A stretch of 64,000 nucleotides of DNA from JAHEEL01 sp963700375 (GTDB taxonomy: Bacteria > Actinomycetota > Acidimicrobiia > Spongiisociales > UBA5794): assembly GCA_963700375.1 (NCBI GenBank), contig CAVOXF010000006.1:766686-830685 (forward strand), given 5' to 3'. This document shows positions 8,447-17,129 of this stretch, one piece after another; position 1 is the stretch's first letter, and each line of letters begins with the position of its first letter. The position numbers and the translations under genes were made by a program. Below the pieces are notes generated by a model, which searched no databases, had not been told where the DNA came from, and was given only the letters and a program-made list of their open reading frames with translations.

Positions 8447-9669
8447 CACCGCACCCCCATCCAGTTGGCAGCACCGAAGTAGTCGACGAGCTCGGCCGTC
8501 AGGGGCAAGAAGGGAACACCACCCCGGAAGCCGAACTCCTCCAGCTTCGGAAACTGATCCACCATGTCGAGGAACTCGCGGCACACCATCTCCGTGGAGA
8601 TTTCCAGCCGCCAGAGGTTCGGAAGGCGGGTGAGTAGCGGCACGGCGTCGGGCGTGATCAAGGTCCGGCTGATATCGAGGACGACGAGGTTTGGATGCTC
8701 CTCGACGATGCGGGCAAGCCCGTCGTTGGTGATATCGCAACTCCCGAGTCGCAGGTGCGTCAGGTGGTTCATGCCGGTGAGGGCATCAAGCGCGTGGTCG
8801 GTGATTGCGGTCGCGCTGAGATCGAGACGTTGGAGATCTCGCAGGTTGCTCAGCGACTCGATGGTGGCGTCGTTGATCCTGGTTCGCGCGAGATCGAGCG
8901 AGGTGAGGCTGGGGAGTTCGTCGAGGCAGTGGCATGTGCGTCGGAAGAGATCATTGTTCGAGAGCTCGAGGATCTGGAGGTCCGTGAAAGTGGCGATCGC
9001 ACGCAGCTGGTCGTCGATGATTCCCATTCTGTCCATCGTGAGGCGGGCGAGGCCGGGCCATGTCCCGAAGGAGGCCGCGTTCGGGCAGGTCACATGGTTC
9101 TCGGAGTACACCAGTTCACGAAGCCCCGGCCGCGACGATTTGGCAAGGCCGTCGGGGGTGACTTGCGTGTCCTCGAGGATCACGCCATATGGAGATGAAA
9201 CGGAGAACAGCGCGTTGAGCGCTTCGTCGTCGAAGTCGCAGTGACGTGCTGCGAATGCATCGAGGTGAGCGAGATGGGTGAAGGTTTCGGCCTTCACATC
9301 GAGGATCAGGCGCTTGGCCGGATATCCGCGAAACGAATGTGTGGCGTGGATCCATCCCATTGCCAAGTCCCACACAGAGTGAGCGGCCGCGGCTTCGATA
9401 TCGGCGTCGGAGACCGAGCCGTTGCCAATGTAGAGGGTACGGAAAGTACCCGGACTGAATGCGGACAGTAGTTGGGCCGCACGACCGGCATCGTGTTCGG
9501 GGATTGACAGCGCGAGTTCGGCGTTCGCGTCGACAACGGTCTGTTGGACGGCGTCTACCGCGAAGACTGGGCGGCCCGACTTGAGTTCCACAACGGTGAC
9601 TCCGTCGAGGAGAACCCCTCCGGGAAAGTGGATCGTACGTTGCGCAGGTCTTGTCTGTGTGGTACTCAT
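8446..9669 (-). CDS. Leucine-rich-repeat protein
   Basis: A 407-residue cytoplasmic protein with no signal peptide. Residues about 190-385 contain seven or so leucine-rich repeats of the LxxLxLSxTxIxDxxLxxL type (for example LQRLDLSATAITDHALDAL), like the ribonuclease-inhibitor/GALA group. The first about 180 residues form a separate region (FPGGVLLDGVTVVELKSGRP...) that I do not recognise, possibly an effector or sensor part. It is the first gene of a two-gene unit with the Sir2 deacylase and is divergent from an XRE regulator. A perfect dyad covers its start codon. A natural reading is that the LRRs recognise a partner and the sirtuin modifies something, but that is inference. Confidence 0.8.
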   Translation of the reverse strand: MSTTQTRPAQRTIHFPGGVLLDGVTVVELKSGRPVFAVDAVQQTVVDANAELALSIPEHDAGRAAQLLSAFSPGTFRTLYIGNGSVSDADIEAAAAHSVWDLAMGWIHATHSFRGYPAKRLILDVKAETFTHLAHLDAFAARHCDFDDEALNALFSVSSPYGVILEDTQVTPDGLAKSSRPGLRELVYSENHVTCPNAASFGTWPGLARLTMDRMGIIDDQLRAIATFTDLQILELSNNDLFRRTCHCLDELPSLTSLDLARTRINDATIESLSNLRDLQRLDLSATAITDHALDALTGMNHLTHLRLGSCDITNDGLARIVEEHPNLVVLDISRTLITPDAVPLLTRLPNLWRLEISTEMVCREFLDMVDQFPKLEEFGFRGGVPFLPLTAELVDYFGAANWMGVR

Positions 9670-9751
9670 ACCACGTAGAGTAGTATTTCTCTACTATTAG
9701 AGTCAAGAAGATCCTCATGAAGTAGCAATACCACACCGCAGGTGCTACATT
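9659..9751. promoter_or_regulatory. Divergent promoter with three repeats
   Basis: GTGGTACTCATACCAC (9659-9674) is a perfect 6-bp-arm dyad that includes the LRR start codon. GTAGAG/CTCTAC arms flank an 8-base spacer at 9675-9694, and GTAGCAATACCAC at 9722-9734 repeats the ATACCAC half. TACATT (9746-9751), six bases before the XRE ATG, fits a -10 box of a leaderless transcript. Likely binding sites of the XRE protein. Confidence 0.5.
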
Positions 9752-9757
9752 GACCCC

Positions 9758-10216
9758 ATGCTCGCGAACGAACCGGCTCCCCAGGATCACGAAGCATGGG
9801 CAGAAGCGCTCGGTCACACCATCAAGGTGGTCCGGACCGACCTCGGCTTCGGTCGACGCCGACTCGCCACCCTGGCCGGGATCTCCTACTCATACCTCTC
9901 CGCGATCGAGAACGGTGCCAAGGTTCCGTCCGCCAAGATCCTCCACGTCATCGCGGAGCGACTCCAACTCCAGCCCCACGAGCTGTACGCCGCCGCTGAG
10001 GCACGCTTGGCGCGAGGGCAGCGCCCGGCCGACGCCACCATCGAGTCGGATGCGGCGCTCATCGAGGCCCAGGAACAGCGCTTCCTCAAACGACAGGCAG
10101 CTCGGCTCGGCCTGGAGCCGTCACCGCAGGCGGACGAACTCCACCAACTGATCGACCGCCTGCAGCCCCAAGACGTCGCCCTCATACTTGAGACCGCCCG
10201 CCGCCTCGCCCGGTAG
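9758..10216 (+). CDS. XRE-family helix-turn-helix regulator
   Basis: A 152-residue DNA-binding protein. Residues about 15-75 form a typical Cro/CI helix-turn-helix (RRRLATLAGISYSYLSAIEN then GAKVPSAKILHVIAERL), like regulators that recognise operators near their own promoter. The C-terminal half is helical (IEAQEQRFLKRQAARLGLEP... and LIDRLQPQDVALILETARRL) and probably dimerises. It is divergent from the LRR-Sir2 pair across 88 bp. With no Shine-Dalgarno and a -10-like TACATT just upstream, the message may be leaderless. Confidence 0.85.
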   Translation: MLANEPAPQDHEAWAEALGHTIKVVRTDLGFGRRRLATLAGISYSYLSAIENGAKVPSAKILHVIAERLQLQPHELYAAAEARLARGQRPADATIESDAALIEAQEQRFLKRQAARLGLEPSPQADELHQLIDRLQPQDVALILETARRLAR

Positions 10217-10568
10217 GCGTACTGGATCTCGACCCGCGCAGCGTCACTACCGTCGTGCGTGATGGGACGGCCCACGGGGCTCGGTCTATCCTGAACCACT
10301 CGATGTAGTCGCTCCACTCGTCGGTACGCGAGATGTGTCCTTGGCGGTATTCGGCGATCCGCACCGCACGTCGTTCCTGGCTCAGGTCCTCGAATTCGAG
10401 GTTGTGCCTCGGGAGCACTCCTGCGACGCTTCTCACTGGAAGGGGCGACTCCCAACGTCGGCAATCGTACCCGTTCTTGGCCGGCGGTCTGACCGGCTAC
10501 CGACGATGTCGCGCGCTACCGTTCGGGCGGGGCGTCAATCGGTGTTCCCATACGCAGGAGAAGAGACC
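10217..10568. other. Gap with possible gene fragment on the minus strand
   Basis: A minus-strand open frame (about 10260-10430) reads EDLSQERRAVRIAEYRQGHI and SRTDEWSDYIEWFR, a plausible protein-like composition, but it has no good start, ribosome site or family match. I treat it as a possible gene remnant only. Confidence 0.2.
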
Positions 10569-10850
10569 ATGGCGGGCGAAGCAACTGACTCGTTTTTCGA
10601 AGACTCGCCGAACAGCGTCGTCTACGGTGCCGGAGCGGTCTACGACCTCAGCGACGAGGCCCGACGGATCGCCGGACGCATCGGCAGCATCAAGGCCGAC
10701 TACCCGCGTCCAGACCCGACGGAGGATCACCTGCTCGCCGAATACGAGAGGGACGTCAACCTCCTCCGGAACAACCAGAGGACCCTCCTGGCGGTCGCCG
10801 AAATCCTCGAAGCTATGTCGGACGAATGGCGGTTCCGCTGGCCTTCGTGA
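10569..10850 (+). CDS. Small acidic hypothetical protein
   Basis: A 93-residue protein starting at an ATG 11 bases after AGGAG. It is acidic and helical, with a probable coiled-coil segment in the second half (DHLLAEYERDVNLLRNNQRT then LLAVAEILEAMSDEW). No domain recognised. It stands alone between the XRE gene and an array of repeats. Function unknown. Confidence 0.55.
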   Translation: MAGEATDSFFEDSPNSVVYGAGAVYDLSDEARRIAGRIGSIKADYPRPDPTEDHLLAEYERDVNLLRNNQRTLLAVAEILEAMSDEWRFRWPS

Positions 10851-11381
10851 ACGCTGGCGGCCTGGCTGAATGCGATCGCTCGAAACCCTTGGTATGTAAG
10901 GTTATCGGCCCACCTCTTGCGCGCGTATCGAATGAGATCGGGCGGGCGCGGTCCGAAAGGGCTCCAACCGGAAGGAACGAGGTCATTTCGAGAGCCACGC
11001 CTTCGTCGGAACCCGTCTCCATCGCGGTCGTCGCTCGCACCCCGCGATCACTTCGGACGAGAAGCATCGTTCTGACAACGGCAGGCGACCTGATCCGTTC
11101 GCGAAGGCAGAAGAATGACGCGAGAGCAGCCGCGGACCTGACCGCCCCCTCCTCTCGCCAAGGGCGGAAGGGGGTGGCACACGCCCATTGGACGGCGGAA
11201 CGGACCCAACCGAGTCGATGCTATCGGCTCAACCGGAGATCCACCGCCCGACCAGGGCCTGCAGAACCACTCGAATCATCCCACCGAGCCGTTCATGCAG
11301 GGGGAACGGGCCTTTTGGCTCTGGCTTTGGTGCTGAAAGTCAGGCAAGTCTGAGTACAGATCCATGTGAAGGGCGAGGCTC
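10851..11381 (+). repeat. Hairpin-repeat array B and shared 20-mer element
   Basis: No gene. Repeat cores lie at 11012, 11063 and about 11112 (51- and 49-base steps), all in + orientation. The segment 11061-11150 is a near copy of 15236-15322 (shared CGTTCGCGAAGGCAGAAG and GACGCGAGAG). The 20-mer at 11228-11247 repeats 2039-2058, followed by an AATCATCCCACCGAGCCG end like those at 2090 and 39505. Confidence 0.65.
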
Positions 11382-12263
11382 GTGGGTTCTGACCTCAGCG
11401 TTGACTTGGGTGACGGTACGGCGATTGGCTATGCGGAGGTGGGCGAGTCGGATGGGTTCCCCGTTATCCACATGCACGGGAATCCTGGCTCCAGGCTCGA
11501 AGTGAACCTTCCTGCCTTTCGGACTGCTGCTGACTTGGTTGGTGTTCGGCTTATCGGGATGGACCGTCCGGGTATCGGGCTATCTACCTTTCATCGGTTT
11601 GCGCTCACCGACTATCCCCAACTCGTCCGACAGTTTGCCGATGCGCTTGGTCTGGAGGAGTTTGGAGTCATTGGCGTGTCAGGGGGTGGCAAGTACGCAT
11701 GTGCGTGTGCCGTCATCCTCCCCCATCGGATCACCCGCGTTGCATTGGTCTCGTCCACCTGCTCACGGGATATGCCCGGAGCCAAGGCGACACTGAACAG
11801 CGAGGACAGGTTCTTGTATCCCCTAGCCGCGTATGTGCCGTGGCTTGTCCGTCCGGTCTTTGCCAAGCTGGCTCATGACGCCACAAGGGACCGGGATTCC
11901 CTCATCGCCATGCTCGATCGCTTGGGTCCAACCGACCAGGAGATGCTGGCTGATGAGACCTTCCGACTGGCCCTAGCCCGAAGCGTGACCGAAGCGTTCC
12001 GTCAGGGAGGGCGGGGAGTCGCCCAGGACTACACGATCGAAGCTCGACCATGGGGCCTTGAACTACATGGCATCACAGTGCCCATCGATATCTGGCATGG
12101 CGAAGACGACCGTCTTGTATCCGCTGACGCCAGCCGAATACTCGCCAAAGCAACCAATCCCACGACAACACACTTTGAACCCGGTGCTGGCCATCTCATG
12201 CTCTCCACCTACGCCGAACAGATCCTTCGAACCGTCACCAAGCGCACAACCACAAGTCGATAG
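11382..12263 (+). CDS. Alpha/beta hydrolase
   Basis: A 293-residue alpha/beta-hydrolase-fold enzyme. The oxyanion-hole motif HGNPGS is at about residue 31, the nucleophile elbow GVSGGGKYA at about 99, the acid in WHGEDDRLV and the His in GAGHL. The GTG start follows a weak GGGCGAGG. Such enzymes are esterases, lipases, haloperoxidase-like or epoxide hydrolases; the GNPGS/GVSGGG combination is typical of uncharacterised bacterial esterases. It is convergent with the serine hydrolase downstream. Substrate cannot be told. Confidence 0.85.
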   Translation: MGSDLSVDLGDGTAIGYAEVGESDGFPVIHMHGNPGSRLEVNLPAFRTAADLVGVRLIGMDRPGIGLSTFHRFALTDYPQLVRQFADALGLEEFGVIGVSGGGKYACACAVILPHRITRVALVSSTCSRDMPGAKATLNSEDRFLYPLAAYVPWLVRPVFAKLAHDATRDRDSLIAMLDRLGPTDQEMLADETFRLALARSVTEAFRQGGRGVAQDYTIEARPWGLELHGITVPIDIWHGEDDRLVSADASRILAKATNPTTTHFEPGAGHLMLSTYAEQILRTVTKRTTTSR

Positions 12264-12274
12264 CCCTCATATTT

Positions 12275-12300
12275 CGGCCATATGCGCGCTCATTTGGCCG
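12275..12300. terminator. Possible bidirectional terminator
   Basis: CGGCCA (12275-12280) and TGGCCG (12295-12300) form a 6-bp stem between two convergent genes; the right arm lies inside the last codons of the minus-strand gene. Weak. Confidence 0.3.
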
Positions 12301-13987
12301 GTTGTGGGCGGTGCTGTTGGCGTTGCCGGCGGGTGCGCCACATCAGGGTGCCAGCGACTGCGAGGGCCGCAAACCCAATCGCGGCGAGGACCAGTAGGGC
12401 GTTGAGTCCGAGTCCTCTGGGCATGAGTACGACGTTTGGGAGTCCGGTTTCGGGATACGGCCGGATGGCTTCGGCGACGGCTGGGCTGTTGAGGCTGTAG
12501 GTGTCTTGGTCTGCGTCGGTGAACACGAATGTTGAGACGCCGTTCGGGGCGAGGAAGATCGTTATGCCGCCTGCCCCGGACATGAACGGGACTTGGAAGT
12601 ATGTTCCCGCTTCGGTGCGGTGGGCGATGCTCCAGAACGATGCGTGGTACGCCTGATCGCCGTCGGCGAAGGTCTTCCCGGTCGGCAGCCCCGTGAGCTG
12701 TCCCGACCGGTAGAGGGCGTCGCTTGTTCGTGTCGGGTGGAGGAGTTGTTCGCCGTTGTACGCCCCGCCGTTCTGCAGAAGGGCGGTGATCTTGGCGACG
12801 TCGTCGATGGTGAGCCTCAGACCGGACGCCATGTATGGGACGCCGCCCTCGCCGTCACCGATGGGGATGGCCATCATGGTCATGTGGTGGATCCCAATGG
12901 GGCGGAATACCTCTTCGGCCAGCCGTTCCCATAGGTCGGCATCTGATCCTTCTCTGGTCTTGAGGAAGGCGTCCATGGCTGCGGCGAGGACGAAGGTCTG
13001 CGATGACGTGTATCGCACGATCTCGTTCGGCCCCCATGAGTAGTTGTCGGCGGCGAACGCGGCATCGAGCTTGCCGATCACGGTTTCAGCGAGGTAGAAC
13101 CTGCGGTTGTTCGGCCCCGTTTCGTTCGCGTCGATGTCGTATGGCATTCGGTCGGGCGAGTTGTCGCCGACACCGGTCGCCATGTTCAGGACGTCGCCGA
13201 ACGTCACGTCGGCCCAGCCGTCGTGGTCGGCGGTGACGTCGAGGTAGTCGGCGATGCGCAGGTCGAAGACGTCGTCGCCGTACTTCTCGGCGAGCCACAA
13301 CATCGCGACACCGGCCCCGATCGATTTGCTCACCGACGCGGCGCCGTGCTGCATGTAGCGGGGGTAGGGGTAGTCACCGGAACGGGTCCGGCTCGGCTGC
13401 AGATAGACGATACCGTCGACAACGACGCCGGCTGCGCTGATCTCTTCCGGTTCCAGACCGGCCGTGAACGAGTCGAGGACATCGCTATCCACCGTCGCCT
13501 CGAGATCGGACCAGTCGACGACCGGTACTTGATCGGCCACCTCCTGGGCGAAGCTGCTCGCGATGACTCCGTTCTCGTCGATGACTCCCGGGTCGTACTC
13601 CATGGGCACGTGGCCCCACATGTCGTAGATGTCGCCGTCGGGAGCCGTCTCCTGCGTGATCTGAAACCGGAACGAGGACACACTCGTGTCGTCGAACAGG
13701 AACGTGGCGACCCCGTTGTGGGCTTCACCGGCACCGTATTGCCGGTCGGGTGGACTTCCGAGGGTGAAGGGGAATGAAGCTCGCGAGCGTCCGTTGTCTG
13801 CCGGCTCGGACCAGACCCTGCCCGGCGACAGGATCAGCGACCAGTTGTCGGGGTTGACGATGATCGAACGTTCTGACGGGACGAGATAGCCGTCAACCGC
13901 GACAAACCCGGCCGAGAAGCCAGGGAAGAACCGCTGGGTCGGATAAGCGTAGGAACTTCGCTGCATCTCAATGCGCGGCACCGTCAA
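12290..13987 (-). CDS. Serine hydrolase of the beta-lactamase (class C) fold, membrane-anchored
   Basis: A protein of up to 565 residues. After an N-terminal beta-rich domain of about 170 residues comes a penicillin-binding/beta-lactamase-type transpeptidase fold. SVSK (in HGAASVSKSIGAG) is the catalytic SxxK, YTSSQTF carries the second motif and HRTEAG-like residues the third region. The C-terminus has one transmembrane helix (LGLNALLVLAAIGFAALAVA) followed by an Arg-rich tail, so the enzyme faces outward. No signal peptide is visible. The only in-frame start is a TTG at 13987, and protein-like sequence (ALHRFEGT) continues upstream to a TAA near 14045, so the true start is uncertain or the 5' end is lost. 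Confidence 0.75.
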   Translation of the reverse strand: MTVPRIEMQRSSYAYPTQRFFPGFSAGFVAVDGYLVPSERSIIVNPDNWSLILSPGRVWSEPADNGRSRASFPFTLGSPPDRQYGAGEAHNGVATFLFDDTSVSSFRFQITQETAPDGDIYDMWGHVPMEYDPGVIDENGVIASSFAQEVADQVPVVDWSDLEATVDSDVLDSFTAGLEPEEISAAGVVVDGIVYLQPSRTRSGDYPYPRYMQHGAASVSKSIGAGVAMLWLAEKYGDDVFDLRIADYLDVTADHDGWADVTFGDVLNMATGVGDNSPDRMPYDIDANETGPNNRRFYLAETVIGKLDAAFAADNYSWGPNEIVRYTSSQTFVLAAAMDAFLKTREGSDADLWERLAEEVFRPIGIHHMTMMAIPIGDGEGGVPYMASGLRLTIDDVAKITALLQNGGAYNGEQLLHPTRTSDALYRSGQLTGLPTGKTFADGDQAYHASFWSIAHRTEAGTYFQVPFMSGAGGITIFLAPNGVSTFVFTDADQDTYSLNSPAVAEAIRPYPETGLPNVVLMPRGLGLNALLVLAAIGFAALAVAGTLMWRTRRQRQQHRPQPAK

Positions 13988-14044
13988 TGTCCCCTCGAAC
14001 CGATGAAGAGCCGGACCCGACCCCTCGACGGGAAGGAACCATGA

Positions 14045-14278
14045 TTAGTCGACAATCTCCACCGCCCCAACATCGGGCGACGTCAGTTCATATTCCGTGA
14101 GCGCGCCGCGCACCTCGTCTGCTTCAAGACGGGGACTCGCCAGAAGCACCATCAGACCCGACGCAGCGAGAATCCCGACCACCAGAAGTGAGAAACGCGG
14201 TAGCCGCACAAGGCTGTCAACGACCGCTCCAACTGATGCGACGGGGCGTCGCCGAGGATTAGTCGATGAGCCTCTCAC
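14045..14278 (-). CDS. Small single-pass membrane protein
   Basis: About 77 residues with a basic N-terminus, one transmembrane helix (RFSLLVVGILAASGLMVLLA) and an acidic tail (EADEVRGALTEYEL). The GTG at 14278 sits eight bases after GAAGGTGG; an ATG six bases upstream overlaps the ribosome site. It lies just upstream of the serine hydrolase on the same strand and may be co-transcribed. Function unknown. Confidence 0.5.
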   Translation of the reverse strand: MRGSSTNPRRRPVASVGAVVDSLVRLPRFSLLVVGILAASGLMVLLASPRLEADEVRGALTEYELTSPDVGAVEIVD

Positions 14279-14458
14279 AGACATCCACCTTCGATCGTAT
14301 CGGGCACCCCCAACGTTGACAAGACCGATTGACCCAACCACCCCGACACGCATCCCAGATCGCCCTGCGCCGATTCGCGCATCGAGACAGTGCGCATGTG
14401 ACCTTCGACTCATAGCCCGTTCGTGCGGCATCGATGACAATCGCAGACGGAGGTAGAC

Positions 14459-14650
14459 ATGAGGATGCCCGACCAAGACTCCCCAATGTCCGTGATGGCG
14501 TTCGCCGTCGGAATGGTCACCGGAGCGGTGATCGGATTCGTGTTGTGGATCGCCACCGATACCTTCGCGTTGTTCCCGGCGTTCATCGGCATGGGTCTCG
14601 TCCTCGGAATGGTCCTCCAATCCGCAGTCGACCGCCCAACCGACAACTAA
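14459..14650 (+). CDS. Small two-helix membrane protein
   Basis: A 63-residue hydrophobic protein with two transmembrane helices (FAVGMVTGAVIGFVLWIA and FPAFIGMGLVLGMVLQSA) containing small-residue GxxxG-like faces. A GGAGG ribosome site lies five bases before the ATG. No family recognised; monocistronic. Confidence 0.6.
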   Translation: MRMPDQDSPMSVMAFAVGMVTGAVIGFVLWIATDTFALFPAFIGMGLVLGMVLQSAVDRPTDN

Positions 14651-14763
14651 CACGGCCACACAGCCGACTGGGGGCGGTTGCGCTTGGCTGCTGGACACCC
14701 GGTGGCTCGCCGGGTGGAACTGTGAGACGATGACCCAGAGTTGAGCTTGCTGTTGAGGAGGCT

Positions 14764-14976
14764 GTGGTGAGTGCCCAGACAACGCCGACGCCGTGTGCCG
14801 TGGTGAGACGCGAAGACCTCGTACCCGTCTGCCCGCACTGCGAGAAAGAGGTTCCCGAGATCTACGCTCGAAAGCCCAGCGGATCGTTCGGGATCGGTCG
14901 GGGATTCGTCTTCTTCTGCCCACACTGCCGAAAGGTGATGGGATTCGGCACCCAGTGGTACCCGTTCCCCGGGTAA
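14764..14976 (+). CDS. Small zinc-ribbon protein
   Basis: A 70-residue protein with two CPHC knuckles (VCPHCEKEVPEIY and FFCPHCRKVMGFG) spaced about 32 residues apart, a standard four-Cys zinc ribbon. The GTG start follows GAGGAG. Probably a nucleic-acid or protein-binding zinc protein; no specific role can be given. Confidence 0.65.
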   Translation: MVSAQTTPTPCAVVRREDLVPVCPHCEKEVPEIYARKPSGSFGIGRGFVFFCPHCRKVMGFGTQWYPFPG

Positions 14977-15014
14977 CGCACAGAGCCGACCTGACCCCGC
15001 CCCAGTGACACCGA

Positions 15015-15040
15015 CCGCGCATATCGGCAGATGTGGGCGG
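15015..15040. repeat. REP-like palindrome
   Basis: CCGCGCATATCGG then CAGATGTGGGCGG, an intact copy of the 26-bp palindrome family, 38 bases after the zinc-ribbon gene and followed by ACTAGACAC as in two other copies. Confidence 0.65.
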
Positions 15041-15570
15041 ACTAGACACGTCCATGAGCGAGTCGATCGCAATGACACAGAAGCGCGTTGGTGGAACTGG
15101 CCGAAGTTTCGATTCTGCGGCGCGGACCAGACGGTGTCAGTCCGAAGCTGCCCGGCTGCCAGCTAGCAACGCCCATGTCAAGAAGTGTCGTGGTGTGACG
15201 GTTCCGTCGGAACGCGTCGCCATCGCTTCGGGCGAAGAGCGTCGTTCTGGCAACGGCAGGCGACCTCATCCGTTCGCGAAGGCAGAAGCGTGACGCGAGA
15301 GCCGCGGCGGACCTGACGGCGCCGCAGGTTGGAAGCGAGTTGGCGTGGTGGACTGATCGTCGGACGCTGCGCCGCTGCCGGCGTGGCGGCAGGCGGCGTC
15401 GATCGATACCGGGTGCGTCGTGGATCGATTCCACGCCACAACTCGCGTCGCGAGTCCGCCGATGACGACGACTCCGGCAGCGAGGGCCGCGGTTCTTCCC
15501 CGATGGCGCGGCCGCGGCGATGAGGCCGGGGCGGTCGCCGCGTGCTCGGTGGTCCGAGTAGCGCAAGCCG
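15041..15570 (+). repeat. Hairpin-repeat array C
   Basis: No gene. Repeat cores at 15082, about 15133, 15184, 15213, 15238 and 15297, so the first three are 51 bases apart. All are in + orientation. The block 15236-15322 duplicates 11061-11150. From about 15330 to the end of the next gene nothing else is recognisable. Confidence 0.65.
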
Positions 15571-16551
15571 TCAACGTTGGGCCTTCTCCTCAGTGGTTGG
15601 TCGGTGCCCGATCTCCAACGCGGCGAGGTTGCTCTCTCCTCGATACTCGAGACGTCCGGTCACCTCGAGGGAGAGGTGTCCGCCCAGGTACTCGAAATCG
15701 GTATCGATGTTGCGTCGTTGGGCCGGTAGCGGTACGGGCAGTACGTGTGGTCCGCCGACGCCGTGTCCGATGATGTGTACGCGATAGCCGTGGCCGCGAC
15801 CCTTGACTTCCCACCGTTGGCCGTTGGTCTCGCTGTGCACCCGGGAGAAGGGCGGAGCGAGGCGGATCACCTTGGCGCCGATGCGGACCACGACCCCCCC
15901 GACGTGCGCGGAAAGGGGTCCTGCGGTCAGGAGCCCCCCGCCGAATGCGACGCACACATCGGGCCGGTCGAAGCCTTGGGCCTGACCCCACCACCATCGT
16001 TCCGGAAACCCGGCGCCCCAATTCTTCTCGGCGTACACGTCGGCGTCGCTGATCTCCCATTCCTGATCACCGACGCGGGCGGTGCCACCTGCTGCACCAC
16101 CGAGCAGGTGCGGGTGCCAGTACTGGCCGAGAAATGGCAGTGCCGAGAACAGACCGCCGCCTCCGAGGGCCAGCGGCCACGTGACGGGCCGGCTTAGCGA
16201 TAGGTCGGCACGAGCGTCGGGACCGAGGTCGATGTGGACCTGGGTCTCAGTCGCAGTGAACGCCCCGTCACCCGCGGTGACGAGGAATCGGTCCGACGCG
16301 GCGGCGGCTCCATCGAGCACCGCCGCGCGGACAAAACCACCAGGATGCGCAGCGATCGCCACGGTCGCCCATTCACCATCCGGATGTCGGTTCACGCCGC
16401 ACAGCACGACGAGCACGCGCTGGTGCACCATGTCGGTGACTCGCCAGAAGTAACCTTCCATCTCCGCCCCGTGGGACGGCCGCGGGTCACCGAGGGGGAG
16501 GTTTGCGCCCGTGCGCCGATAGATCGAGTCGAGGCGGCCGAATACTGTCAT
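15571..16551 (-). CDS. Tocopherol-cyclase-like protein
   Basis: A 326-residue protein with the diagnostic tocopherol-cyclase-family motif AEKNWGAGFPERWWWGQAQG at about residue 180, preceded by HPHLLGGAAGG and an N-terminal EGYFWRVTD. Plant and cyanobacterial members close the chromanol ring of vitamin E; most actinobacterial homologues are uncharacterised and probably fold as lipocalin-like beta barrels binding lipids. No tocopherol pathway genes are nearby, so the reaction is not assigned. Its ATG overlaps the stop of the upstream SRPBCC gene by four bases (ATGA), so the two proteins are made together. Confidence 0.8.
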   Translation of the reverse strand: MTVFGRLDSIYRRTGANLPLGDPRPSHGAEMEGYFWRVTDMVHQRVLVVLCGVNRHPDGEWATVAIAAHPGGFVRAAVLDGAAAASDRFLVTAGDGAFTATETQVHIDLGPDARADLSLSRPVTWPLALGGGGLFSALPFLGQYWHPHLLGGAAGGTARVGDQEWEISDADVYAEKNWGAGFPERWWWGQAQGFDRPDVCVAFGGGLLTAGPLSAHVGGVVVRIGAKVIRLAPPFSRVHSETNGQRWEVKGRGHGYRVHIIGHGVGGPHVLPVPLPAQRRNIDTDFEYLGGHLSLEVTGRLEYRGESNLAALEIGHRPTTEEKAQR

Positions 16552-16997
16552 GAGGCAGGGGCGGCCCCGCACAACGGCTGCAGACCGGCGAGCACGTGCG
16601 CGGCCTCGGGGCGTCGCTCGAACACGGACTTGTCCGCGATCTCGCCGATGATGCCGAGTGGCGGGTCGTAGTCGACCTCGAGACGCATGAGGCAATCCTC
16701 GCCGTCGGGGGTCAGCGCCTCCGCGAGCGACGCCCGACCGTTGCTCTTCGATCGGCCCTCGATCCGAATCAACTTGTCGGTCTCGACCTCAACGACTTCC
16801 CACTCGGTATCGACCTCGACACCGACAACCCTGATCACCGGATCGAAACGGTCACCGGCCTGAACCGGACACCCGGGGGCGTCCTTCGCATCAACGGCTA
16901 TTTCCGAGAACTCCGAAAGTCGCTCGACGTACGACAGCAGTGCGAATACGCCGTCCGCCGGGCACGACACGACAGCTTCATGGGCGATCTTGGTCAT
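16548..16997 (-). CDS. SRPBCC (polyketide-cyclase-like/START) protein
   Basis: A 149-residue protein of the Bet v1-like SRPBCC fold: MTKIAHEAVVSCPADGVFAL at the start (strand then helix), FSEIAVDAKDAPG, a run of antiparallel strands, and a long C-terminal helix (KSVFERRPEAAHVLAGLQ). These proteins have a deep cavity for hydrophobic ligands. It is the first gene of a two-gene unit with the tocopherol-cyclase-like protein, suggesting a shared lipid-like ligand (inference). Confidence 0.8.
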   Translation of the reverse strand: MTKIAHEAVVSCPADGVFALLSYVERLSEFSEIAVDAKDAPGCPVQAGDRFDPVIRVVGVEVDTEWEVVEVETDKLIRIEGRSKSNGRASLAEALTPDGEDCLMRLEVDYDPPLGIIGEIADKSVFERRPEAAHVLAGLQPLCGAAPAS

Positions 16998-17129
16998 TTG
17001 GCTTCCTGCGGGGTGAAGTACAGCCGTTGAACAGACCGCACGTGGAAATACCCACTACCCGACTTGGAGCGCACCCTACCATCGTGGGCGGACGTCCACG
17101 ATGGGGGCCGTCATGAAGCGCTGATGGAA
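16998..17129. promoter_or_regulatory. Upstream region of SRPBCC/cyclase pair
   Basis: Short non-coding stretch that should hold the promoter of the minus-strand pair; no clear motif recognised. It runs into the decayed IS3 sequence. Confidence 0.3.

Noticed and set aside
7607..9669. Thoeris or other known Sir2 defence system
   Set aside because: There is no TIR protein or SIR2-APAZ/HerA partner; the sirtuin is a short canonical deacylase.
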